From contig NC_051101.1 of NCBI RefSeq assembly GCF_901709675.1, positions 2,536,501-2,600,500 of the forward strand: a DNA stretch of 64,000 nt. The letters run 5' to 3'. Numbering within the stretch: the stretch's first letter is position 1; the number at the start of each line of letters is the position of its first letter. Under the pieces are notes generated by a model that saw only the letters and a program-made list of their open reading frames with translations, ran no database searches and was not told the origin of the DNA. This DNA is from Syngnathus acus (Eukaryota > Chordata > Actinopteri > Syngnathiformes > Syngnathidae). A program made the position numbers and the translations under genes. Positions 44,601 to 56,700 of the stretch are shown here, piece by piece.

Positions 44601-45731
44601 TCGTCCTGCTGCAACTGCTCTGCGACAATAAGAAGCGCGCCTGTTCCGTTGAACAGCTGTCGAGCGGATCCAATTGCAAGTGCACACCAAACTCGCCAAC
44701 AGTAAGCAGCGCATTTGGGCACCGTGTGACGTCATTTGGGCGAAATAACACGAACGTATATGTTAAAAAGGCTCGTGAATTATTCCAAATATAAACGTAT
44801 TAGGAAGAACATGCCAAATATTATAGAATAATTATAGAATATTAAAAAAAAGAAAACATTTACGTTTAATTAAATTACTTACCAAACACAATCAGGACAA
44901 GTGTGGAAATAGGACAGATGAGTTTTTAAAACATCGTCATTTGTTTCTTTCAAATCTCAGATTAAAAGAGTTATGTTATAGGAAATTGCTTCACGGTTTG
45001 AAAGACCCCAAAGCAAATGATGTTGAGCTCCTGATGTAATTACAGACATAAGACTACTGGGGCGCTCTAGTGCCTCTATTTGAAGAAGGCTGAAGAACAT
45101 CCGGCAAGGATCCTCGTATGGAGTCACGAATTGAAGGGAGGAACCCATTTTCACAAGCGTTCAGAGCACATTACCTCAGTATGGTGAATTGTGGCCCCCA
45201 GAGGTAAGGGTGTCGCAGCAACATTGTGTTGATGGGATTTGCTTTCATTTCATTGTTGATGCTTTCTGACAACATGATGTGGAAAAGCATTCACGCAGCA
45301 CTTGAAAATAAACCTTGAAAGAGAAAATTAAAGATGAAATTCTTAAAAATGGAGAGAGTGGTCTTCATTTGTCTTTGTTATACTGCCCCTAGTGGCCAGG
45401 TTGCGCATACCAGAAGTTGCAATGAATGAATCATGATGCACAATTTAAGTCTCCCCATTTTGTTTAATCGTACGTTTGATAAAGTATAACATTATAGAGT
45501 GCTACTTCCTTATCAAACAAACACATAGAAATGTTTTGAGATATTTGGAGGATGGAACAGAACAAGGGCATTTCCTCATTTCAATTAGCAAAAGTTGATT
45601 GGAATGAGGCATGATATACAGTATTTGTGCATTTGCCAGCGGAGACTAATGAAAATGAATCAATCTGTGCATTGGTGACGGGCGGGGTGGAGAATGAGTG
45701 AACGACCACCAACATGTCCTGGTGTTCTTTA
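41683..45731. other. Intergenic between rpz-like E and the repeat-motif gene
   Basis: Mixed sequence with a more GC-rich stretch at about 43080-43320 and 44000-44730 that may hold promoters. No frame shows recognisable domains or conserved splicing. A short (TA)n tract lies at 44494-44511. Confidence 0.35.
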
Positions 45732-47369
45732 TCACGAACTACACAAAACTCCCTCCAGTCCCTCCCTGTCGTCCCCCGGCGGCTCGCGGTGGCGGTATCG
45801 CGGGTGTCCGCCGTGGTGGTGCTGTTGCGCCCTTTTCCTGGCGTAGTACCTCCTGGAGGAGGCTCGCCACGCCTCCCTCTGCTGAGCCTGCGAGTCGTTG
45901 GGCAGGGCGGAAATGGGCGTCCGCTTCCTGTTGCCTGTGGCCAAAGGGCTGCGGGGGAGGTAGTGGGAGGAGGGCGCCGTGTGGTGGGCGGGGCGCGACA
46001 GGGGGCCGGTCTGCTGGCGGGCCACCTTGCGGGCGTAGTAGCGTCTGGAGGCGGCTCGCCAGGCGGCGCGCTTCTGCTGCTGGGCATCCTCGGGCAGCTC
46101 TGCCGTGGGGACGCGCTTCTTCTTGCTCCTGAGGAGGATCGCGGATGACACGGGTCACCATTAGCACCCCGTTGCCGTGCCGCGCTCGTGCCGAAGCTTC
46201 TTCGAGACTTTACACAGGTAAGTCTGACTTGTTTTGCTGACTTATGTGCGACTCAACTGTTTTGACAAGCAAAACATGTGACACGTGCGGTAGCTCTCAA
46301 GCCTCTTTTACACTAAATGCTGCAAAATTGGCAAATTAGTGCCACGAGTACATCTGGGCCGTGCAAATGGCATATTTTCCAGGCACTTGTTTACAGTGTA
46401 AGGTTTTAACCTCAGTTGCTCCGCTTCTGCGACATGCGCTAGTCCGTCTGCTTCTTCACAGGTCATCACTTCTCTGAGCTCCAATTCTTAAAACACAAAG
46501 CAAAAAGCCATGTTGAGTTATTTGCTGCCACCTTGTGGCATCTATCTGTAATTACAAAGACCCTTTAGAGGAGGCTCTCAGTTTTTCGTTGTAGGACTCA
46601 GCCCCTCAGCACAGGAGGAACTCACCCATTGTAGACTGCGAAATAATAATCACTCGGTGGGCGTTACCTGCGTCCCAACAAGAAGGGGCGGTTGGCTCGG
46701 GCTGTTCCCGCAACCTTTCTTCGCTCAGCTCCCACTTGACAAGGACGGCGTCCACATTGCACGGTTCCTCTTTGACGGCGACGCTGCCCGCTTCCAAAGT
46801 GCCAACCGGGTGCATTTGGCTGCGAGGGGGTGAGGGGAGTGTCAGGGAGGGGATGTGGGACTGAGGGCTGTCAAAGAGACCCACTGTGGAGGGAGAATGA
46901 AGAGAGAATGGCCCATTCGCCACTTTGCAATACACTGTGTGTACTTGTGTACAGCTGCACGATTAAGTAGCAAACTTCCGAAACTGCTAAATAAATACAT
47001 TTAAAACACGACTGAAATACTGTTTGCTTACGTACAGGAGAAACTGAGTTCACACGGCTGCTGCTCGGAGTCCACCTCTGCGCCCCCACCGCCGTTGCCC
47101 TTGTGCTCCCCGGAGTCCGGGCACCGGTCAGGGGTCACCCGATCGAGCGGCGTGCACGGGGCGCATCCCCGCCGACGGAGCGCCTGCACCTCCCGCTGCA
47201 GCCTGGCGATCTCTTTGTCCCTGTCGGCCACCATCCGTTGGTACTCGCGACTGCGGCCGCTGTTGACGCCGTACAGAACGTTGACCACGGAGTCGATCGC
47301 CAGCCGGATGGCTTTCTCCACCACCAGAGCCTCCTCCGGTCGCAGACTGGTGTTCTGGGACAAATTCAT
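45732..47369 (-). CDS. Unrecognised protein with two 30-residue basic RRYYARK motifs
   Basis: Four exons give one 340-residue frame: 47369-47036 (donor CCT|GTACGT), 46883-46668 (acceptor CTCCACAG, donor GTAACG), 46486-46411 (acceptor TTTTAAG, weak donor GTTAAA) and 46128-45732 (acceptor CCTCCTCAG). Residues 12-34 form a helix (EEALVVEKAIRLAIDSVVNV) and 41-67 a probable coiled coil (VADRDKEIARLQREVQALRR). An acidic middle has VKEEPCNVDAVLVKWELSEE, a style seen in fish transcription-factor-like proteins. The C-terminus has two gap-free repeats (214-243 and 278-307) with the pattern R-x-P-x3-LP-x-D-x-Q-x-Q-x-R-x-AWRA-x-SRRYYARK. The basic, aromatic repeats suggest nucleic-acid binding, which is inference. 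It lies 634 bp downstream of il21r on the same strand. I do not recognise the family. The third-exon donor is the weakest point. Confidence 0.62.
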
Positions 47370-48002
47370 CCTCGTTTAGCTGTGGGGGACGAGGGAAGGG
47401 GATACTTTGGGGCCAGGAGCTAACGGCTAAAAACACCAAGGATGCTAATTTGAAGACAGAACGGCCGCTCACGCTAAAAGTCACATTTAACTAAACCTAC
47501 GCCTATCGTCAACGGGCTAACATCTAAGCTTGTCAGGTTCAACTTAGAGGCGTAATTGTTTCAAATAAGACCTTTCCGTCCACAATCACTTGTCTCCTCC
47601 TCTAGTCTATCTTGTGGACACTTGATCAGCTGTCGGTTGTCACGGCGTTGGTGGCCGGCTATCACAGCGCCCTCTGGAGGCCCGGATGATTATAGTTACT
47701 ATAGTAACAGCCCGGGAGGGAGGGACGTCGACATTGGCGGCGATGGTTAGGATTATTTCAGGGAAAACCTCAAATAACACGAATAAGGTATCCTGGTGTT
47801 TGTATTGGAAGTACAAATGTTTTTTTTAATCAAAATATGCTATTCTGATTCCAACAAAAATTAGATGGAAAAATAAAATGTCTAAAAAGTCATCAATGGA
47901 ATGATGGAACTTATTTTCTATTAAACTCTGAGCAATATACCGTATATTCTGCTGTACATATAAAATTCGTTTTAAAAAAAATCAGTAAAACTAGAGGACT
48001 GT

Positions 48003-50788
48003 TCACTGTAGAGCGTTTCTTGAGTCTTCTCTGGCATCATTACACATCATCCACTGCTTGACATAGTTGGAACGCGAGTTTCGCCGCTCGGGTAGGAAAT
48101 TCCTCGCCGGCTCTCCTGAGCCAGAGTGGGAGGGGCTGGTGCACTCCCCAAAACCACTGTCCACCGTGTCCATGTCCACGCGGGGGTAGCCATCGTCCGA
48201 CTGCCGGTTGGAGGCCAGCGAAGCTCTCTCCGCTTCTTCCGGCCAATCGTTGAATAGCCTCCCTTGGTCTTGTCCGTCCACTACTGGCTCCTCCAGATCA
48301 GAGTCCAGCAGTTCCCTGTGGTTTGGATCCGATGCTTGATGATCGTCCTCTTCGCACACAATCACCGTGTGAATGGACACGTGTGCCAATTGTGCCAGCG
48401 GGGCGGGGACGAGGAGCAGGCATCCAGCGGGTCGCGTCTCATCATCCCCTTTGGTAGCGGCTTTGTGGAAGTAGAGCTGCTTCTTGGTGGTGGGCGCCAT
48501 CTCCTCATGCGGGGTGTTCCCCAACATGTCGTGCTCGCTGAACAAGGGCCTCACCCATCCCTGAGACAGATGATAGCAGGATGCAAAGGAGACATTTCAC
48601 CCACGTATAAAGACTCCAATGATAACGGTCCAAATCTGAAAGCCACCTGACTCAAAAAAAGTGGTACGTACGGGCCGAGGGCCAGAACTGGCCCATCTAA
48701 TTCGGCTCCCTTAATTGTTCAATAGAATTAATTCATCGCATTCTGCTGTGGACAGAAATTGAGATCAAAATGCCTTCGGGCGTGAGGCCCTCCCCCCTTT
48801 GCATAACGCCTCCTGCTGGCCACTGGAGCCAACTACACCCTCTTACCTTGAAGTTGCCTCCATAGTCGAGGTAGAGCGGCTGGAAGAAGTCGTGCGGCCT
48901 GCACACGTACGAGCTGAGCGGAAATCTTTTCAGCAAGAAGCTGGCAAGAATCAAACACACGTCAATGTCGACCATCCCACACGTTTGTTTCTTCAAGTGC
49001 TCTATATATAAAGTCGAGATGCATGTTGCATTTGCAGCGTTGCAGTGCGCGACTTCCTATCTAGTGAAGCAACCGCTCTGCTTAGAAAGTGTGAAGGTGA
49101 AGCGGTGAGAACAAATATCACCCTCGCGTGCAGGATGTGAGCTGGCTGCGCCGCTGATGAGTCATGCTGTGTCAGAATCGACTTTCGATTTGTTGTTATA
49201 TTTTTGGACTGCCTATGAAATCAAGTCGATCTCTGTTTGCTTTACTCACGGTTTTTGAGAGTAAACCAGCAGCAGCAGCACCCCGCCAAGGAGGACGAGG
49301 ACGGCCAGGAAGACGTAGAACCAGAATCCTTTCACTAAGGCATGGGAAAAAAATCAACAGTAATAGCGGGAAAAGGACAGGGAGGGTTGGCAGGAACATG
49401 CTCATGCCGGGTGTTGGAACGGAACCGTTCCTCCATATTGCGTAGAAACACGCGCTTCTGCTGCACATGAATAAAATCGCAACGCGCTTCTTGCTCACCT
49501 GCGACACTTGCAGATTTTGTCGGCGCGTTTGTCGGCGCATTTGTCCACTTGGCGGTGGAGCTCCACTCGCTCCACGGGCCCTGAGATGGGTTACTGGGGC
49601 ACAACTTGGCCCGGACAACCACGCTACAGTTGGCGTGGGGCGGCAGCTCCTTGTGTCCCACCAGGAAGTACCTCTTGTCCACCGAGAAGAAACGCGCCGG
49701 ATCCTAACGGAAGAAAAAGTCAAACCATCTTCACAAGTCCGACCGAGAATGTAATGATTCGCCCGTTGATTAATTAAAAGTTTTTTCCCCCGCCCCATGA
49801 AAAAGTGTTGACTTGAGTTCTACCTGCAAGAGACCTTGTTGGGTTCGAATTCGCAGCTCATACATCAGACAATCGTTGTTGTCATTGGCGAGGTCCCACG
49901 TGATGTTGTCGAATCCGTCGAGGGACGTCACTCGCACGTTGAAAGGTGGCGGAGGTTTTACTGGTAGTTACACAAATGGAGCTCAACAAAAATAGTCCAC
50001 ATGGCAAAATTATATTTTTGCTATGAAGCAAATGGCACTTTTTTTTTTCTGCATCCACTTTGTGATGTTACAAATTGTGTGCAGAGTAAGAAATTATAGT
50101 TATGCTGAAAAATATTTACATTTCAAAATTTTAATTCAAATACGCTCTGTCAGAAATAAAGGAAAACAAAATTTGAATCGGAAAAACAAATCTTTGGTAG
50201 GGAAAGAAGCTACTTACCCACGTCGTAAAGCGCCCAGTCTGACAACTCGCAATACGGGTCTCCCGGCAGGCTGACGGTCGCCGTGCATTCGGTCCCGATG
50301 GCGGCGATGTCGTAGAGCTCCGGTGGGTACATGACGCACCAGGACTCAGGCGGCATCAGCCGGCAGCTGTCGGCCACGTGAAGCTCACCGTCGCTACAAA
50401 AGCGCACAGAGGAGTGACGACACATGATATCACCACTGCATACAAATCCGACGTGGATGATGACGTCATTAGAGACAGCGTCAGGTGAGGATTACCTGCA
50501 GTTGACGTCAAGGCGCAGCGGCTGCGTCGGTACCGAAGCGCACGAGCAGTTGAGGAGAATGTTGTAGTCGGTGGAGCAGGTGACGCCGCAGGTGGGCGAG
50601 TAGACTGCGACCGGAGCGTTTGAAATACACAATTTGCAAAATATCAAAGACTGAAAAAAAAACGACAGGTTGACCCCCCCAATTGCACACAGAAAATGGG
50701 GGCAAAACATTTACAGGCATCTAAACAACATACCGCCTTGGAGAAGCATCGGCAGGTTCCACAGCATCAGTGAAAGGACGGCAGCCAT
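48003..50788 (-). CDS. il21r: Interleukin-21 receptor
   Basis: Eight coding exons: 50788-50734, 50604-50496, 50393-50218, 49960-49824, 49703-49499, 49334-49250, 48940-48847 and 48560-48003. All are canonical GT/AG and in phase throughout, giving 472 residues. Residues 1-19 are a signal peptide (MAAVLSLMLWNLPMLLQG). Two fibronectin-type cytokine-receptor modules follow, with paired cysteines (CGVTCSTDYNILLNCSC; CRLMPPESWC). The WSEWS signature is at 203-207. The transmembrane helix is about 231-252. The membrane-proximal box 1-type region contains PHDFFQPLYLDYGGNFK, and the tail has DGYPRVDMDTVDSGF (410-424) then YVKQWMM (453-459). The last two motifs and the FF.PLY..Y.G.FK segment resemble mammalian IL-21R specifically. 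Such receptors pair with the common gamma chain and signal through JAK1/3 and STAT3. Exon 1 may extend to an upstream ATG. Confidence 0.9.
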
Positions 50789-51577
50789 GAATGTGCTCGC
50801 AAAAGCAGGAAACCCAGCCACTAAAACAAAATGCAGCATATTTGAAAGGACACAAAATCCAAAATGACGAAGACATCCATTTCTGACTATTTCATTTTTA
50901 AAAGCAGCGTTAACAATCTTGAACGTCATTTGTACAACCTGAACACGAAAAGTAAAGCTTACCTTTTAAACTCTGAACGCCAAAGACATCAAAAAGCTAA
51001 AGACGTGCGAGCGGAAACTCCCAATTTAGTCCCTGCGGTGGCACCGGCCGCCTCTGTGATGTCAAATGTGGTTATGTCGCCTTCTGCAGAATGGCTTCCT
51101 CACCTCGCGTTGTGTCGCCGCACCACCGGGGCAGCAGATAAGAGTTGGTGCATGCATTTTCTTTTGCTTGCTTCTATTGTTTGTCCTTCCTGCAAAAGTA
51201 AAAGCACATCGTTGCAGGCACACAGGCAGACTTGGGATACTCCAGCACAACCTTTTCGAACGGCATGTAAATTTTGCCCTATGACTCAAAAGAAAACCAC
51301 TGCAGTTTCGGTACTGAAATGATCCAAATGATGTCATCATAAAAGACCTTTAGTACACGCTTCCTCTTGATCTAAAAGCCTCCTTTGAGTGACTATAAAG
51401 CGGTAAAAACACATTTGTATAAACAGTAAGACTTGGAAAAAAAATACGTACTTTGACTTGTGCTTCTTGTGTTGATAAAGTGTTTGTATTCTATATAAGG
51501 CACTTTTAAGTTGGCTCTGTGAAAAGAAGGAAAACACTGTTTCTCATTTGAAATTGGGTCTTCCAAATAATGTGAAT
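50789..51577. other. Upstream region of il21r
   Basis: Expected to hold the il21r promoter and any non-coding first exon. I could not place a transcription start or a non-coding exon with confidence. Confidence 0.35.
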
Positions 51578-52006
51578 ACTACGGAAGAGGATTATACGGA
51601 AGAGGATTAGGGCCAGTGAAGAAAAAAAAAACGATTCTGACTTTTTTCTCAGAATTCTGAAGTCAAAATTCTGACTTTATTCTCAGATTCCGACTTTAAA
51701 GTCAGAATTCTGAGAATAAAGTCAGAATTCTGACTTTAAAGTCAGAAAGTGGGAATTCTGACTTTAAAGTCAGAATTCGAGAATAAAGTCAGAATTCTGA
51801 GAATAAAGTCAGAATTCCGACTTTAAAGTCAGAATTCTGAGAATAAAGTCAGAATTCTGACTTTAAAGTCGGAAAGTGGGAATTCTGACTTTAAAGTCAG
51901 AATTCTGACTTCATTCTCAGAATTCTGACTTTAAAGTAAAAAAAGTCAGAATCCTGTCACCCCTCGTTTTGTTTTTCTTCAGTGGCCCTAATCCTCTTCC
52001 GTAGAA
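51578..52006. repeat. Palindromic satellite between inverted termini
   Basis: Left end CTACGGAAGAGGATTA (partly duplicated) plus GGGCCAGTGAAGAAAAA; right end the complement TTTTTCTTCAGTGGCCCTAA then TCCTCTTCCGTAG. Between them are about 300 bp made of alternating sense and antisense copies of an AGTCAGAATTCTGACTTTAA-type unit, so nearly every segment can pair with a neighbour. Confidence 0.85.
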
Positions 52007-52611
52007 TACAGTATTAGTGTAAGTACACTCTTTTGCCACTAGATGTCACTGCCTCCGCGTCAACGCTCGTCTGAGCCCTCCCGGCCTGCTTATAGCGAGC
52101 ATCTCGTCTTTTTTTGGACAGAATTTGAAGTCATTCGGTATTCTTGGTTTATAGACGATTTAGATTTTCAAGTACAAAAGTTGCGACCGCCATTTTGCTG
52201 GCTAATAAATTAGCCGTTCTACAGGAAATAGACCGGAGTCACGAGACCAAACCTGATTGATTTCATGACATCGTACAAAATAATTAAGCATACAAAAGCA
52301 AATAAATTTACCTGCTAGTCGTGAGAGTCGGAAAGAGAACGACTCAATTTGGGGGAAAAAATCTTGCAAAAACCGTCTGTATTAATCTTAATATTAATCT
52401 GAATTACTTTACGGCGTGCCGTAAAATGATCGCAAGTGTTGTAACTTTAATAGAACTGTTCTGTAGAACAATAGTCCAAAAAATATGAGTAACAAATCAG
52501 GTATAAACATGTCAGTATTTTGAGGAATAAAATGTTATTATAACAGACACAAATCAAATGCTAATAAATTCATTATTCAATTCATTATTTTACTTAAGCT
52601 TCTTTGTTTTT

Positions 52612-52615
52612 ACGA

Positions 52616-52653
<38 letters not shown>

Positions 52654-52820
52654 ATAATAATTATTATTATTATGACATTTATTATAAATATTATGTTATA
52701 ATACATTATATAATAATAATAATAATGACAATAATAATATTAATAATAATTATTATTATGTAATTTAATAATAATAGTAATAATAATAATAAAAAGTATT
52801 ATTATTATTATTATTATTAC
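52612..52820. repeat. Compound (CTA)n / (ATT)n microsatellite
   Basis: Eleven or so CTA/TAC units followed by long imperfect AAT/ATT runs on both strands, up to the border of the next MITE. Confidence 0.9.
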
Positions 52821-52822
52821 TA

Positions 52823-53736
52823 CAGTAATCCCTCGCTACATCGCGGTTCGTTTATTGCGGTTTCACAACATCGCGGATTTTTTTTCCAAATTAAAAAATA
52901 AATAAAATAAAATAAAACTTCTAATTTGGGGAATTATGGCACGAAAGTTGCCCACACGCCAGCAGAAGGCAGGAAGTGCCCACTTGCGTACACTTGTACC
53001 GTTTTATAAAAAAATTGTTATAATAATAAGAGTTCTAAAAACATATTTACAGTGTTGTACCTGGTTATAGAAAAATTGTTATAATAATAAGAGTTCTAAA
53101 AACATATTTACAGTATGTACACTTGTACCTTGTTATAATTTTTTTATCATAATAAAAGCTGTTCTAAAAACATATTTACAGTATGTGTTAAGAATTCTCC
53201 ATGTTATGTTATTCAGTCGTGCTTTGATTTGAGGTAGGGTGCTTTATTTTGAAGGCTGTTTTCATTTCCTGTTTCACGTTCGTGTACATACATATAACAT
53301 ATGTTACAGTGGTACAGCAGTCATTGACGATGTAAGTGGGTCTCCTAACAAGATAAATGAACGATCACATATGTCTAACCTTTAGGACAATGTCGTATTG
53401 CTCCAAATGTTGGTTTACATTCCTTCAGAGGTCCGTTTTCGCGGGTTAGCACGATCGCGAATTAGCATCTTTCCGCTAACTCGTTAGCCTGCCCAGTACT
53501 TCTTGTTACACGTATAATGTTTATATTTTCAATACTTATACAAACTTTTCTGTATGTTATTTACATGTTTGAAACAATTGTTTAATGTTCTAATAATAAA
53601 ATATGCACTTAAATGGTTTAATATACATTTCTTGACACAAAAAATGTACTGATGAGCGTGTGACCCTACTTCGCGGATTTCACTTATCGCGAGTGGTTTT
53701 TTTAACCAATCATCCGCGATAAACGAGGGATTACTG
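52823..53736. mobile_element. Tigger-like MITE with internal tandem repeats
   Basis: 914 bp between CAGTAATCCCTCGCTACATC and GATAAACGAGGGATTACTG, flanked by TA (52821-52822 and 53737-53738). Subterminal CGCGG/CCGCG motifs are typical of this group. Inside, a unit of about 65-70 bp containing AGAGTTCTAAAAACATATTT is repeated roughly three times (52985-53185). No transposase frame. Confidence 0.82.
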
Positions 53737-53738
53737 TA

Positions 53739-56700
53739 TTATTATTATTATTATCATTATTATACAAAACTACATTCACTGGCTGATTATTTGAGCTCAT
53801 GCCAGGAATCTACACCTCGTGGTGAGTAGAACATATGAGAGTAAGGATTCCTATCGTGTGTGTGCGTGTGTGTGCCTAAACATGTTTTGTCTGTGACCTT
53901 TTTGTCAATTCTCAGAAGGTGCCTCCACAGGCACGAGCATTGGCGAGTGTTGGTGGAGGGTGTCAGAGGTACTTTCTCCCTCTGGAGGGTTTGTGCATGA
54001 AGTGACCCGCAAACGACCAAGCAAAGTGCTGGAGGTGTCTGAGCTGTGAGGCTGTAAGGCCGGTACCGTTTACACGCTTCAAGGAGGTGAGTGTGTGTTG
54101 GGGGGGGGGCATGTAACAAAGTACATATACTAGTCCGTTTTTCAGGTTTCTATTTTTAACTTGAGTATTTTCTTATTTTATGACTTATTATACTTTTGCA
54201 CCCTATATTTGAAAACAGATACGGTATCTGTCTGATGAGTTTTTGTCCATCAATACATTTCACAGCCTTTACTTTTATTTTAATCAGTATTTGCCAGGGT
54301 ATTTTTCTACACAAGTATCTGTACTATGATGTAAGTACAGAATGTAAGTACTCATTCCGTGTGTGTGTGTGTGCGTGTGTGTGTGCATGTGTGTGTGTGT
54401 GTGTTAACAAAGTGGGTTGCAGCTGTGCGCGTGCTTGTGGGTGTCTGTGCAAAAAAGGGGTGCAAGGTCCAGAGTGCACGTAGGGAGGTGGTAAACACAG
54501 GTCGGGAAGTGTTGAAGCGTAACATTTCTCTGGCCGGCCGTTCATCCGAGCACTCCTTCCTCGGTTGTCGGGCCAGACGCAGCAGCGATGGCAATTTGTG
54601 CGATTTCACAGCTCAGCGCATCCCTAAAACTCTTGACAGCCGCGCTCTGGCGCGCCTTTGACTGGGCGTGGCCGGGAAGCGGCTGGGCCAATGAGCTGGC
54701 GGGGAGAAAGAGGAAGGAGTGTTGTGATGGAGGAGCAGACTCGACGGGTATGTTGGAATTTGAAGATGGGGCAAAAGTTGAGGGGCTCATCACCGTCCGC
54801 TTGCTATCATTTTGGTGGGAAAATGTTTTTGGAATGATCAGAGCAGTCAATGTCACTTGTGCCCCGGCTGATTGCGCAAATTAAACTCCAACCAAGCTTT
54901 GTTAAGCGGCCAGGCATTGTTTGAAGTCACATTTGAACAACTGCGTCCAATCGCCTAATCTCACTTTTTGGATTACTCTCAGTTGGAGGAGTTTTTGAAG
55001 CTTGGCATTTCAGGGGGGGGGACCGTGCCCTTTAAAAGGCTTTAATCCTTTCATTGTCCACTCAAATGCTGCCAATTGGGTGGCCATTATGTGGTGCGGA
55101 GACACCACCGCTGACCTTCCAGGACCCCTCGTATGCACCCCCCTCGGAGAACAGTTCGGTCCTATTTTAAGTAAGGGCCACCGACGAGGCGCTGGCGTGT
55201 GCAGGGTGCCCCCGAAGCAAGAAGTGTAACAAAGTGGCACTCCATACGCCGAAGAGACACACGTTATACTCAGCCAGAAGTTGGCCATGGCCCAAAGGGT
55301 TGTAATTTGACATAAAAATGTTCATGTCTTCCAGTAGAGCTCAGTGCTGCTTAGTAGGATGTGGCACAATGTGGTACTGCACAAGTCGGCAAATCTGAAT
55401 CCAGGCCTGCCTGGGGGGGGGGGCATTTGGCGGGGGCCCTTGAAAGAAGATGCGCTACAAAGCAGAGCAGATAGAGGCAGATAGCCCCCATTCAAGGGTT
55501 CTTCTGATAAGAAAGGTCGCCTGAGTGTTCTGTTTTGAGTGCGGGGTCAAGAGAGGTTTTGAGAGGAGTGGAGCATGTAAGTGTGTGTTGGGGAGGCGGC
55601 AGGGTGGACGGGCTGTGGGGTGGGGGAATCTGGACATCTGTTGGGGCTTTGGAGAGGTCAGCCACGGGACAGGAACCAGTCTTAATCCTCCCAGCTGGGC
55701 CCACAGGAGAGGATTTGGACCCGTGCTCTCTCGCTGGCTCTCAAAGCAGCAAAGCCACAACACAAGCTAATTGAGCTGCGCCGCCCGCGTTGGCACGGCG
55801 CCACTTCCTTGTAAAGTCCTGCGCCGGGGCAGCCGCGCTTCCTGTCACGATCAATGTTCGCATCTCAAAGTGACACTGACAAAAAAAAGAAAAAAACTGC
55901 AAGGATACATTTTTACTAACTGTTGTAAGTTTAGGGTTAGTTGGGTTAGGGTCAAGTTGGACTTTGATTTAGAAATCAACTTTTGGGCTGGGAGTAACTA
56001 CCGTTTTTTGGGGCAGAATCAATTTGATGGGATTTTTTTTAAGATTAATACATAAATCTTATACATAACATTTTTGATATTCTACTTACAAAGTATATGT
56101 TGTTTTGCTCATGAATATTTCTTCAGTTCATAAAAATGATTTCTTAGCAAATGAAAAATGATCATTTCTCGGTAAATAGTCACCAAATCTTACTGCCTAC
56201 TTTCGACATCTGTGGAGGGCGTTATCTTTGAAAGCTTGTGCTTGTTTGACCTTGGCAGAGGTCCATTCTCGTACAGATACGGGACCGCTCAGGCGGGTGT
56301 CATTCACCCGGAGAGCTATCCCCCCCCCCTCGCCAAACGTTAGAATGCAGGGCCGAGGGGGGTCAAGTGAAGGTTCTCCTCCTGAGCGGCCAACTGGAAA
56401 CCTCCCAGGTTGGAAGGTCGCGGATAAGCCGCCATATTGGCCGACCAATCGGACGAGTCAAATTAGCCCGCCCCCGCTGATCCGCTCTTAGTCGGCCACC
56501 CACGAAGCGTCAGATGAGGCGCATGTGTGCGTTGTCGTCGTTAACGCGCGTCATGAAGTCGACTTGGCCGGGTCGGCAAAAACCTTCCGTCTCTCGTTTC
56601 CAAGCGTCCGCCGCGACCTTGCGCCTAAATCTGCATTTCGTAAGCACCAATTTATCCGCCAAATAAATTTGTCGGCGCCGTCGGAATGCGCTTAAGGAGC

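Noticed and set aside
54588-54884. 98-codon frame in a GC-rich patch
   Set aside because: No domain, no splice context and low-complexity surroundings.
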